NCBI GenBank assembly: GCA_963832725.1
Contig: CAWHVG010000003.1
Span: 992,001-1,056,000 of the forward strand
DNA: 64,000 nt
DNA from: JAEZBP01 sp963832725
Lineage (GTDB): Bacteria > Myxococcota_A > Polyangia > Polyangiales > Sandaracinaceae
Direction of reading: 5' to 3'
In this document: positions 55,168 through 64,000 of the stretch, piece by piece
How the letters are laid out: each line of letters opens with the position of its first letter
Numbering within the stretch: position 1 is the first letter of the stretch
Translations under genes and position numbers: made by a program
The notes under the pieces: model-generated
What the model saw: only the letters and a program-made list of their open reading frames with translations
Database searches by the model: none
Told to the model about the DNA's origin: nothing

Positions 55168-56610
55168 TCAGAGAAGCGGCGAGAGCAGGCGACCGAAGCC
55201 TTCTTTTACCCGCGTGACCACGGGGCGCCCCCGCCACCGCTCGAGCTCGACCTCCTCGGTCTTCGCGAGGTCCTCGCGGAAGATGGCCTCCACCCGATCC
55301 ACCGCCGACTCGTCGTAGAGCACCGCCACCAGCTCGAAGTTCAGCCGGAAGCTCCGGAGATCGAGGTTGGCGCTGCCGACGGTCCCGATGCGGCCGTCCA
55401 CGACCATCGTCTTGGTGTGGAGCATCCCCGGCAGGTACTCGTGGATGTGGACGCCCGCCGCCAGCAGCTCGTCGTAGAAGCTGCGGCCCGCGTGGAAGGT
55501 GACCAGGTGGTTGCTGTGTCGCGGCACGATCAGCCGCACCTCCACGCCGCGCAGCGCCGTCGCCTGCAGCGCGACGCTCATGGCGCGGTCGGGCACGAAG
55601 TAGGGCGTGGTCATGTAGACGCGCTCGCGGGCCGAGGCGACGGCGGCGAAGTAGAGGCGGTGAATCGCCTCCGCGCTCTCGTCGGGGCCGGACTGCAGGA
55701 TCTGGAGCACCGAGCTGCCGCGCGGGTCGACCGTCGGAAAGAACGCCGGGCTCACCAGATCGCGGCGCGTGGCCAGATACCAGTCCGCGAGGAACACCGC
55801 CTGCAGCTCGGAGACGACGGGGCCCTCGACCCGCAGGTGCACGTCGCGCCAGTCGGCGAACATGTCGCCGATGTTGATCCCGCCCGCGAGACCGATGGTG
55901 CCGTCGATGACGGCGAGCTTGCGGTGGTTGCGGAGATTCACCGTGTAGGCGCGGCGCACCAACGAGAGCGGGAAGAAGGGCGCCGCGTGGCCGCCCGCGG
56001 CCTGGAGCCGAGCGAGGTGACGCCTGAGGCCCACCGAGCCGAAGGCGTCGTAGAGCAAGCGTACGCGCACGCCCCGTTCGGCCGCCCCGACGAGCGCGTC
56101 GAGGACCCGACCGCCCGTCTCGTCGGCGCGGAAGATGTAGTACTCGAGGTGCACGTGGTCCTGCGCCGCCTCGATGGCCGCCAGCAGCGCCTCGATCTTC
56201 TCCCCGGCGCCGACGAGCACCCGGACGTCGTTGCCGGCCACGATCTGCATCCGCGAGAGGGTCGACGCGACCCGCATCACGCCGCGCTGCGCCTCCGGAC
56301 GATCGGCCAGGGTCGGCACGTGCAGCTCCGGCACGAAGCTCGCCGAGAGGTGCTGCGCGATCCGAGCTTGCACCAGCTCGCCGCGCAAGCGCCGATCCCG
56401 CAAGGGCCGGCGCATGCGGTCGCGACCGAAGAACCAGAAGAGCACCACGCCGAGGACGGGGATGAAGACGAGGACGAGGATCCACGCGACCGTCGCCGCC
56501 GGGTCCTTCTTCCGCAGCAGGACCAGCGGGATGAACCCGAGCGACACGAAGCCGATCACGGTCAGCACCGCGGACGCGGCGGTGGAGAAGTCGATGCTCG
56601 GCAGGTTCAC
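55168..56610 (-). CDS. Cardiolipin synthase-like phospholipase D family protein
   Basis: 480 residues from GTG 56610. Two N-terminal helices (VLTVIGFVSLGFIPLVLL and AWILVLVFIPVLGVVLFW) anchor it in the inner membrane. Two PLD (HKD) motifs follow: NHRKLAVIDGTIGLAGGIN and HTKTMVVDGRIGTVGSANLD. This is the layout of bacterial ClsA, which joins two phosphatidylglycerols into cardiolipin. An upstream frame extension lacks similarity, so the GTG is chosen although its ribosome site is weak. Confidence 0.88.
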   Translation of the reverse strand: MNLPSIDFSTAASAVLTVIGFVSLGFIPLVLLRKKDPAATVAWILVLVFIPVLGVVLFWFFGRDRMRRPLRDRRLRGELVQARIAQHLSASFVPELHVPTLADRPEAQRGVMRVASTLSRMQIVAGNDVRVLVGAGEKIEALLAAIEAAQDHVHLEYYIFRADETGGRVLDALVGAAERGVRVRLLYDAFGSVGLRRHLARLQAAGGHAAPFFPLSLVRRAYTVNLRNHRKLAVIDGTIGLAGGINIGDMFADWRDVHLRVEGPVVSELQAVFLADWYLATRRDLVSPAFFPTVDPRGSSVLQILQSGPDESAEAIHRLYFAAVASARERVYMTTPYFVPDRAMSVALQATALRGVEVRLIVPRHSNHLVTFHAGRSFYDELLAAGVHIHEYLPGMLHTKTMVVDGRIGTVGSANLDLRSFRLNFELVAVLYDESAVDRVEAIFREDLAKTEEVELERWRGRPVVTRVKEGFGRLLSPLL

Positions 56611-56863
56611 GCGCCCCGGATGGTAGTACCGGTGGGCCGAAGTCCATCTCTGGAATCGCGCGGGCTCGCGAGGACGCCGACCGAGACGTCGGACCGAACA
56701 GAGCGGGCCCGATGCGGTGCAGGCGAGCCACGCGAGCGGCCCAGTGCCGAGCGGCGGGAGGGTTCCGACGAGCGCTCCACCGAGAGAGGCCGCACCACGA
56801 GGCCTTGCCCGAGGGTGGAGCCTCGGGTGATGCTTGCCGTCCGCCGCGAGCGGACGAGGCGAC

Positions 56864-57849
56864 ATGGACGTACAGCGACACGAAGACGAAGACGACCTGC
56901 TCGAGCGCAACCCCGGCATGCCCTTGAGCCTCGACTTGGTGGAGGCCGTGCAGGTCAACACCAGCGCGGTCGAGCGACGCGCGGCCACCCTCTTCAAGCG
57001 CCGTTCGGTGAAGAAGCAGTGGCAGGCGGCATGGCTGCTCAAGGCGATCACCATGATCGACCTGACCACGCTCAGCGGCGACGACACGCCCTCGAACGTG
57101 CGGCGGCTCTGCGCCAAGGCGCGCACGCCGCTCCGGCACGATCTGATCGAGGCGCTCGGCGTCCAGGAGCTGCCGATCGCACTGCGGCGCGGTCTGCGTC
57201 TACCACGAGATGGTGGAGACGGCGGTCCGCGCGCTCGAGGGCAGCGGCATCCCGGTGGCCGCGGTCTCGACGGGCTTCCCGGCCGGTCTCTCGCCCTTGC
57301 CGCAGCGGCTCGCGGAGATCCGCGCCTCGGTCGCCGCCGGCGCCCGCGAGATCGACATCGTGGTCAGCCGCCGCCACGTGCTCCGGCACGACTGGCAGGC
57401 GCTCTACGACGAGGTCGCCGCCTGCCGCGAGGCCTGCGGCGACGCGCACATGAAGACGATCCTCGCCACCGGCGAGCTCGGCACGCTGCGCAACGTCGCG
57501 CGCGCCTCGTGGGTGGCGATGATGGCCGGCTCCGACTTCATCAAGACCTCGACCGGCAAGGAGTGCGATCAACGCGACCCTCGAGTTCGGCCTGGTGATG
57601 ACGCGGGCCATCCGCGCCTACGAGGAGCTGACCGGGCACATGGTCGGCTTCAAGCCGGCCGGCGGCATCCGCCGCGCGAAGGACGCGCTGGCCTGGCTGG
57701 TCCTGATCAAAGAGGAGCTCGGCGACCGCTGGCTCGAGCCCGACCTCTTCCGCTTCGGGGCCAGCACCCTGCTCGCCGACATCGAGCGGCAGATCGAGTA
57801 CTTCGTCACCGGGCGCTACTCCGCCTTCCACCACCACGCGATGGCCTGA
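56864..57849 (+). CDS. deoC: Deoxyribose-phosphate aldolase (DERA, long type) with two frameshifts
   Basis: 327 residues from ATG 56864 after removing single bases near 57181 and 57564. It splits deoxyribose 5-phosphate into acetaldehyde and glyceraldehyde 3-phosphate. Seen: AITMIDLTTLSGDDT, CVYHEMVETAVRAL, VSTGFPAG, the Schiff-base lysine in FIKTSTGKE, and GFKPAGGIRRAKDAL. The ~35-residue N-terminal extension and YHEMV style resemble the long eukaryote-like DERA group. The tandem aldehyde dehydrogenase starts five bases after the stop, so product acetaldehyde could be passed on. Confidence 0.88.
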
Positions 57850-57854
57850 CGCAC

Positions 57855-60429
57855 ATGAGCACCGAGCACTCCGAGCACGCGTTCGTCGACGACGACAAGA
57901 AGAAGAAAAAGAAGCACAAGAAGCACAAGAAGCACGAGCGCAAGCACGAGAAGAAGCGCAACGGCGAGGCCGTGGCGCAACCCGGAGCCGAGCGCGTGGC
58001 GGACATCTTCGAGACGATGGAGTACGGCCCGGCGCCCGAGAGCGACGGGACGGCGGACGAGTGGCTGGACGCGCACGAGCGGCGCTTCGACCACTTCATC
58101 GGCGGGCGCTTCGTGCCGCCGAGCGAGGGCACCTACTTCGAGACCCGCAACCCGGGCCGGAAGGTGAAGCTCGCCGACGTCGCCCAGGGCTCGAAGGAGG
58201 ACGTCGACGCGGCCGTGCGCGCCGCCGAGGCCGCCCTCCCCGGCTGGCAGGCGCTCGGTTGCCACGGCCGCGCCCGCTACCTCTACGCCATCGCGCGGCA
58301 CGTGCAGAAGCACCACCGGATGCTCGCGGTGCTCGAGTCGCTCGACAACGGCAAGCCCATCCGCGAGAGCCGCGACATCGACGTCCCGCTCGTAGCCCGC
58401 CACTTCTATCACCACGCGGGCTGGGCGCAGCTCATGGAGGATGAGCTCGCCGAGCTACACCTCGATCGGCGTGGTCGGGCAGATCATCCCCTGGAACTTC
58501 CCGCTCTTGATGATGGCGTGGAAGATCGCGCCGGCGCTGGCGATGGGGAACACGGTCGTGCTCAAGCCGGCCGAGTACACGCCGCTCTCCGCGCTCCGCT
58601 TCGCGGAGATCTGCGCCGAGGTCGGGCTGCCGCCGGGCGTCGTCAACATCGTCAACGGCGACGGCCGGACCGGCGCCGCCATCGTCGACCACCCGGCGAT
58701 CGAGAAGATCGCGTTCACCGGCTCGACCGAGGTCGGTCGCATCATCCGCAAGGCCACGGCGGGCACCGGCAAGAAGCTCAGCCTCGAGCTCGGCGGCAAG
58801 TCGCCCTTCGTGGTCTTCGAGGACGCCGATCTCGACAGCGTGGTCGAGGGCGTCGTCGACGCGATCTGGTTCAATCAGGGCCAGGTCTGCTGCGCCGGCT
58901 CGCGCATCCTCGCCCAGGAGAGCATCGCCGAGAAGCTCCTCGAGAAGCTCCGCGCCCGGATGGAGACGCTGCGGATCGGCGACCCGCTCGACAAGGCCAT
59001 CGACATCGGCGCCATCGTCGCGCCGGTGCAGCTCGAGCAGATCACCGAGCTGGTGAAGCAGGGCACGGACGAGGGCGCGACCCTCTGGCAGCCCTCCTGG
59101 AGCTGCCCGACCGAGGGGCTCTTCTACCCACCGACGCTCCTGAGCGACGTCTCGCCCGCGTCGACCGTGGCCCAGGTCGAGATCTTCGGCCCGGTGGTCG
59201 TGTTCATGACCTTCCGCACGCCGAAGGAGGCCATCGAGCTCTCCAACAACACGCGCTACGGCCTCGCGGCGAGCATCTGGTCGGAGAACATCAACCTCGC
59301 GCTCGACGTGGCGCCGAAAATCAAGGCCGGCACCGTGTGGGTGAACTGCACGAACGTCTTCGACGCGGCCAGCGGATTCGGCGGCTACCGCGAGAGCGGC
59401 TACGGACGCGAGGGGGGCAAAGAAGGCCTCTTCGAGTACGTGAAGCCGCGCTGGAAGGTCGAGGCCAAGGGCCGCGCTTCCCTGGAGACCGCGCCGCACG
59501 AGGACTGGCAGAGCGACGCGCGAGCCGCGAGCCCTTCCACCGACACGAACGGCGAGGCGCCTCCCGCCGGCGGACCGGCCCTGCCCCCGATCGACCGGAC
59601 GGCCAAGCTCTACATCGGCGGCGCGCAGAAGCGGCCCGATGGCGGCTACAGCCTGGAGGTGCTCGACGCGCACGGCCACGTGCTGGGCGAGGTCGGACGC
59701 GGCAACCGCAAGGACATCCGCGACGCGGTGGAAGCCGCCCACGCCGCCCGCCGCTGGTCGGCAGGGACGGCGCACCTGAGGGCGCAGATCCTCTTCTACA
59801 TCGCCGAGAACCTGGCGGAGCGGGAGTCGGACTTCATCCCGCGGCTCACGCGGATGCTGGGCGACGAGGCGCTGGCGGCCAGCGAGCTGACGCTCTCGAT
59901 CAAGCGCCTCTTCACCTACGCGGCCTGGGCCGACAAGTACGACGGCCTGGTGCACGCGACGCCGCTCCGGAACGTGACAGTCGCCATGAACGAGCCGATC
60001 GGCGTGATGGGCATCGTCTGCCCGGACGCGCATCCGTTGCTCGCGTTCGTGTCGACGATCGGGCCGGCGCTCGCGGTCGGCAACTCGGTGGTGGTCCTCC
60101 CGTCCGAGCGGCATCCGCTGGCGGCGACCGACTTCTACCAGGTCTGCGAGACCAGCGATCTGCCGCCCGGCGCGCTCAACATCGTGACCGGCAAGCGCAG
60201 CGAGCTGGTCGGAACGCTGGCCGCGCACGACGACGTCGATCAGCTCTGGTACTTCGGGCCGAAGGAGGGGTCGCGCGACGTGGAGCTGGCCAGCGCCGGC
60301 AACATGAAGCGGACCTACTGCGAGCACGGACCGGCCCGCGACTGGACCAGCGACCGCGAGGCCTCCGGGCGCGAGCTGCTGCGCGAGGCCAGCCAGGTCA
60401 AGAACATCTGGATCCCTTACGGCGAGTGA
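57855..60429 (+). CDS. ALDH16-type tandem aldehyde dehydrogenase with one frameshift
   Basis: 857 residues from ATG 57855 after removing one base near 58453. The N-terminus has a Lys/His-rich tract (DDDKKKKKKHKKHKKHERKH). A complete aldehyde dehydrogenase domain follows: GQIIPWNFPLLMMAWKIAPA, FTGSTEVGRII, the general base LELGGKSPFVVF and the nucleophile in FNQGQVCCAGSRIL. A second, incomplete domain (about residue 570 on: AKLYIGGAQKRPDGGYSLEV, NEPIGVMGIVCPDAHPL) lacks a catalytic Cys and ends QVKNIWIPYGE. This is the ALDH16 layout. Its place right after deoC suggests oxidation of acetaldehyde or a related aldehyde. Confidence 0.87.
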
Positions 60430-60431
60430 GC

Positions 60432-60459
60432 GAGCGGGCGTCCCTCGCGACGCCCGCTC
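60432..60459 (+). terminator. Strong hairpin after the ALDH16-type gene
   Basis: An 11-bp stem (GAGCGGGCGTC/GACGCCCGCTC) with a 6-base loop begins two bases after the stop codon. It has no T-run, so it may be a factor-dependent or mRNA-stabilising 3' hairpin rather than a classical intrinsic terminator. Confidence 0.5.
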
Positions 60460-60562
60460 CGTTGCCCACCGAACCGCGAGCGAGCAGCCGCCCGGCGCGG
60501 CGTCCGCTCCTCGCCGCGAGCGGGCGCGCGCCTCGCGGCTTCCCCTCCTCGCCCGCCCGTTT

Positions 60563-60598
60563 CTGAATGGCGATTCAGCTGGCGCCCGACCGGTCGGG
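60563..60598. promoter_or_regulatory. Two adjacent palindromes upstream of the small membrane protein/MoxR/VWA genes
   Basis: CTGAAT-GGCG-ATTCAG (60563-60578) is followed six bases later by the perfect palindrome CCCGACCGGTCGGG (60585-60598). They lie 56-91 bases before the first start codon, an operator-like position. No matching regulator gene is adjacent. Confidence 0.4.
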
Positions 60599-60653
60599 TG
60601 GTAGCTTTCGGCCACGCGGGCGTTCGTGCGCCCGCGGCGGGGGGCTCGCCACG

Positions 60654-60791
60654 ATGACCACAGCAATCGGAATCACGCTCCTCATCGGTGTCGGGCTCGG
60701 CGTGGTCGTGGGCGTCCCGCTCGGGCGCACCCTCGAGCGCATCCGGGCGCGGGCATCGAAAGGAAAGAGCGGGAAGAAGACGTCCCGATGA
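60654..60791 (+). CDS. Small single-helix membrane protein
   Basis: 45 residues from ATG 60654. One helix (AIGITLLIGVGLGVVVGVPL) is followed by a strongly basic tail (RTLERIRARASKGKSGKK). The Gly-rich helix resembles small membrane anchors. Its stop codon overlaps the start of the MoxR gene in ATGA, so it is translationally coupled to it and is probably a real gene despite its size. Confidence 0.6.
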   Translation: MTTAIGITLLIGVGLGVVVGVPLGRTLERIRARASKGKSGKKTSR

Positions 60792-61634
60792 GCCAGCACA
60801 CCTTCGCGCGCTTCCGCGGCACCGACAGCTACCTGACCAACGACGCGCTCGAAGCGGCCGTCAACTGCGCCCTGGTCCTCGAGCGGCCGCTCCTCGTCAA
60901 GGGCGAGCCGGGGACGGGCAAGACGCTCCTCGCCGAGGCCGTCGCCGCCGCGCTCGAGCTCCCGCTCCTGACCTGGCACGTCAAGAGCACCACCCGCGCC
61001 CAGGACGGCCTCTACGTCTACGACACGGTGCAGCGCCTCTACGACTCGCGCTTCGGCGACGGGGACGTCGGCGACATCCGCCGCTACATCAAGAAGGGGC
61101 CGCTCGGCGAAGCGTTCGGGGCCGACCAGCGCGTCGTCCTGTTGATCGACGAGGTCGACAAGGCGGATCTCGGAGTTCCCGAACGATCTGCTCCACGAGC
61201 TCGACCGCATGCGCTTCACCGTGGCCGAGACGGGCGACGTCGTCGCGGCGAAGCACCGGCCGGTGGTGATCATCACCTCGAACAACGAGAAAGAGCTGCC
61301 CGACGCGTTCCTGCGCCGCTGCGTCTTCCACTTCATCGACTTCCCCGAGCCGGAGCTGATGAAGCGCATCGTGGCCGTGCACCACCCCGAGCTGAACGCG
61401 CAGCTCGCGGAGCAGGCGCTCTCGGTCTTCTACGAGATCCGCGCCATGCGCCGGTTGCGCAAGCGGCCGAGCACCAGCGAGCTGATCGATTGGATCGCGG
61501 TACTGAAGAGCGCTGGCATCGGCGGCGTGAAGCTCGACGGCCAGCTCCCCTTCCTCGGCGCGCTCCTGAAGAAAGAGCAGGACCTGGTCGCGCTGGCCGA
61601 TCAGCTCGCGGGCGGCGCGCGCTGGCGGAGTTAG
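60788..61634 (+). CDS. MoxR-type AAA+ ATPase with one frameshift
   Basis: 281 residues from ATG 60788 after removing one base near 61172. Seen: Walker A GEPGTGKTLLAEAVAAAL, Walker B VVLLIDEVDKAD, sensor/arginine region IITSNNEKELPDAFLRRC, and FIDFPEPELMKRIV. Such ATPases act as chaperones that activate or remodel a partner, usually with a VWA-domain protein encoded next door, as here. The frame repair gives the expected DKADLEFPNDLLHELDRM. Coupled to the small membrane protein upstream (ATGA); the VWA gene begins four bases after its stop. Confidence 0.85.
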
Positions 61635-61638
61635 CCCC

Positions 61639-62827
61639 GTGTTCGTCCCCTTCCTCTACGAGCTGCGCGCGCGGGGCGTCCCCGTCGGCAGCCAGGAGGC
61701 GATCAACCTCGCCCGGGTGCTGGCGGCGGGTCTGCACGACAGCTCGCTGATCGGCTTCTACGAGGTCGCCAAAGCGACGCTGGTCCACTCCGAGTCCCAC
61801 CTCGACGACTTCGACCAGGCGTTCGCGAAGCACTTCCACGGGGTGGAGGTGGAGGGGAAGAAGCTGCGCGACGAGCTGCTCGATTGGCTGCAGGACGCCA
61901 AGGAGCGCGTGCACGAGCTGACGGACGAGGAGCGCGCGCTGCTCGAGAGGTACGACCTGGACGAGCTACGGCGCTTGTTCGAGGAGCGGCTGCGCGAGCA
62001 GGACGAGCGCCACGACGGTGGCAACAAGTGGATCGGGACGGGGGGAACTTCCCCCTTTGGGCACTCGGGCGCCGCGCGCGAGGGCATCCGGGTGGGCGGC
62101 GCCGGCGGCAACCGGAGCGCCATCCAGGTCGCGGGCGAGCGCCGCTACCGCGGCTACCGCGACGACGTCACGCTGGACGTGCGGCAGATGGCGGTCGCCC
62201 TGCGCAAGCTGCGGGCCTTCCAGCGCGAGGGCCACGACGACGAGCTGGATCTCGAGGGCAGCATCGACGCCACGGCCCAGAACGCGGGCGAGCTGGAGAT
62301 CGTGCTGCGTCCGCCGCGGCGTCCGAACACGCGCGTCATCCTCTTGATGGACGTCGGCGGCTCGATGGATCCGTACGCGCACCTGGTCAGCCGGCTCTTC
62401 ACGGCCGCCTCGAAGGCGACGCACTTCCGGGACCTACGCACCTACTACTTCCACAACTGCGTCTACGGCACGCATCTACGAGGACGCCCGCTTCAGCAAG
62501 CCCGTCCGCGTGCGGGATCTCGTGGCCGACTGCGGCCCTCACTACAAGCTCATCGTCGTCGGCGACGCGCTGATGGCGCCCTACGAGCTCCTCTCGGCCG
62601 GCGGCGCGCTGGACATGGGCGAGGACAACCGGGTCGAGGGCATCGCCTGGCTGATGATGCTCGAGGATCACTTCGAGCGGAGCTGTTGGCTCAACCCCGA
62701 GCCCCGCAAGTACTGGGGCGGCAACACCATCGAGTACATCGCGAACGTCTTCGAGATGTTCCCGCTCACGCTCGAAGGGCTCGGCGAGGCGGTGGGCCAC
62801 CTCACCAAGGCGCGCAGCCGCCGCTGA
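61639..62827 (+). CDS. VWA domain protein (CoxE-like), MoxR partner, with one frameshift
   Basis: 395 residues from GTG 61639 after removing one A near 62470. The N-terminal half is helical and charged (DELLDWLQDAKERVHELTDE). The C-terminal half is a von Willebrand A domain with the MIDAS-type motif VILLMDVGGSMDPYAHLV and later MMLEDHFERSCWLNPEP. The motif reads D-V-G-G-S-M, slightly off the usual DxSxS. With the adjacent MoxR ATPase it should form a metal-dependent chaperone or protein-remodelling pair; the client is unknown. Confidence 0.83.
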
Positions 62828-62844
62828 GCGGACACGAGCGCCGC

Positions 62845-64000
62845 TCAACGACGACGGCGCCTGCGGCGGCGTGTCCGGCGGGTGGGGGGCTCTTCCGCCG
62901 CGCCCGCATCGACGACCGCGCCAGCGTCCACGTCGGCGACCCCGGCGTCGGCCAGCCCTTGCTCGGGCACGCGGTCGGGCGGATTGGGCGGGCTCGGGAT
63001 GTCCACCGTCTCCGTCGGCGGCGCCGCCACACCATCGGTCGGCGGCGGCTCGATGGTGGGCTCCTCGGGCTCCGGCGCCGGCTGCGCCGCCAGCGGCACC
63101 TCCTCGCCCGGTCGAACGGCCCCCGCGCGCGCCTCGGGAGAGCCGTCCCGCGAGGGCAGCGGGATCAACCCGGCCGAATACGCCGCGTAGGCGCCTCCGC
63201 CGACCAGCGCGAGCGCCACCACCAGGGCCATCCACCAGCTGCGGCCGCTCGACTTGGGCGCCACCCGCTGGGGCGGCAACCGCTCGGGCTCGAGAGACTG
63301 GCGCGGCACCGGCGGCAGCACACCCGCCGGAGGCGTCGGCGTGAGATCGGCGCTCACCGGATCGAGCGAAGCGGCATCCGGCGCCGCAGGAGGCACGCTC
63401 AGCGCCCGCAGCTTCCCCGTGCCCTGCGTGCTCGTGTACGAAGAGCGGATCACCGTGGACGGAGGGCGTCCACCCATGTGCTCGGCGCCCTGCAGCACGT
63501 CCATCAACGCTTCGCGCATCTCGCGGGCGTTCTGGAAGCGGCCTGCCGGATCCTTCTGCAGCGCGCGCCGCACCAGATCGAGGACCGATTCCGGCAGGTC
63601 GGGACGGAGCTCCTCGAGCGGCTGCGGGTCCTCGGTCGCCACGCTGATCAGCACGTCGCCCGGGTTCTCGGAGTCGAAGGGCACCTCACCGGTGAAGCCC
63701 TCGTAGAGCACCACGCCGACGCTCCAAAGATCGCTGCGGGCGTCGAGATCCTTCTTTCCGCGGGCCTGCTCGGGCGACATGTACTGCGGCGTGCCGACCA
63801 CCATCCCGGTACGGGTGATGCGACCGCCCGCGCCGAATCCGCGGGAGATCCCGAAGTCGAGCAGCTTGGGGAAGATCCCGTCGGCGTCCTGGACCAGGAA
63901 GACGTTCTCGGGCTTCACGTCGCGGTGGAGGATGCCTGCGTCATGCACCGCCGCGAGCCCGCTCAGGGTCATCGCCACGACCTCGAGCAGCTCCCAGTCC
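62845..64000 (-). CDS. Ser/Thr protein kinase with C-terminal membrane segment, 5' part outside window
   Basis: The frame is open to base 64000, so the N-terminal lobe is missing. The catalytic lobe is intact: HRDVKPENVFLVQD (catalytic loop), LLDFGISRGF (DFG), GTPQYMSPEQARG, DARSDLWSVGVVLYE and the C-lobe arginine in KDPAGRFQNARE. A Ser/Pro-rich linker, a membrane helix (WWMALVVALALVGGGAYAAY) and a Pro/Glu-rich outer part ending in a run of Arg follow. This Hanks-type kinase layout is abundant in myxobacteria. Convergent with the VWA gene. Confidence 0.9.
   Translation of the reverse strand, partial: DWELLEVVAMTLSGLAAVHDAGILHRDVKPENVFLVQDADGIFPKLLDFGISRGFGAGGRITRTGMVVGTPQYMSPEQARGKKDLDARSDLWSVGVVLYEGFTGEVPFDSENPGDVLISVATEDPQPLEELRPDLPESVLDLVRRALQKDPAGRFQNAREMREALMDVLQGAEHMGGRPPSTVIRSSYTSTQGTGKLRALSVPPAAPDAASLDPVSADLTPTPPAGVLPPVPRQSLEPERLPPQRVAPKSSGRSWWMALVVALALVGGGAYAAYSAGLIPLPSRDGSPEARAGAVRPGEEVPLAAQPAPEPEEPTIEPPPTDGVAAPPTETVDIPSPPNPPDRVPEQGLADAGVADVDAGAVVDAGAAEEPPTRRTRRRRRRRR

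Overview
The window is high-GC DNA with strongly GC-biased third codon positions. Its gene content points to a myxobacterium-like member of the Myxococcota, with a Sandaracinus/Polyangiales-type organism the best guess. Supporting genes are repeat lipoproteins built of W-D-G propeller units, a protein ending in a MYXO-CTERM-like helix plus Arg tail, a very large TPR protein, and a Ser/Thr kinase with a C-terminal membrane segment. No prophage, insertion sequence or CRISPR array is seen; the region looks like ordinary chromosome with many minisatellites.

Layout. 1-4.8 kb: a propeller-repeat protein, a SnoaL-like protein, a heptapeptide-repeat protein, a Cys-rich lipoprotein and tRNA-Asp with its own promoter and terminator. 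5.1-7.4 kb: a diheme cytochrome c / parallel beta-helix lipoprotein pair. 7.5-11.7 kb: trpE divergent from glyA-coaBC. 11.9-16.2 kb: a VanW protein and the assimilatory sulfite reductase cluster DUF2849-cysI-DUF934. 16.4-16.7 kb: a tRNA-Gln/tRNA-Glu unit. 16.8-24.3 kb: apaG, a YciO/TsaC protein, Nudix, asd, an exported protein with a beta-barrel partner, and truA. 24.3-25.6 kb: a gene-free tract of three different tandem repeats. 25.6-29.9 kb: plsC, two envelope proteins, a tiny basic protein and a class IV aminotransferase. 30.2-41.7 kb: one 3.8-thousand-residue TPR protein. 42.1-49.6 kb: a four-helix membrane protein, HMG-CoA lyase, a hydrolase-like lipoprotein, an array of terminator-like repeats, M18 aminopeptidase and small genes. 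49.1-52.8 kb: yceD-rpmF-fabG-acpP-fabF-rpiB. 53.9-60.4 kb: panE, a cardiolipin-synthase-like PLD protein, and deoC with an ALDH16-type tandem aldehyde dehydrogenase. 60.6-62.8 kb: a small membrane protein, a MoxR ATPase and a VWA protein. The right edge cuts a Ser/Thr kinase gene.

The most striking cross-window signal is a set of single-base frame changes in otherwise well-conserved genes. Eight of them read GATTC or GAATC where the uninterrupted frame needs GATC; most others are a single A or T added at a GC|C step. Nine genes look broken only because of these. Their lengths become exact multiples of three when the single bases are removed, so the genes are described here as intact genes with sequence-level frameshifts. 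A consensus error tied to a modified motif is the simplest explanation, but the pattern deserves a check.

Functionally the window is mostly housekeeping: cofactor and amino acid synthesis, fatty acid synthesis, sulfur assimilation, tRNA modification and deoxynucleoside catabolism. To this are added envelope proteins typical of myxobacteria.
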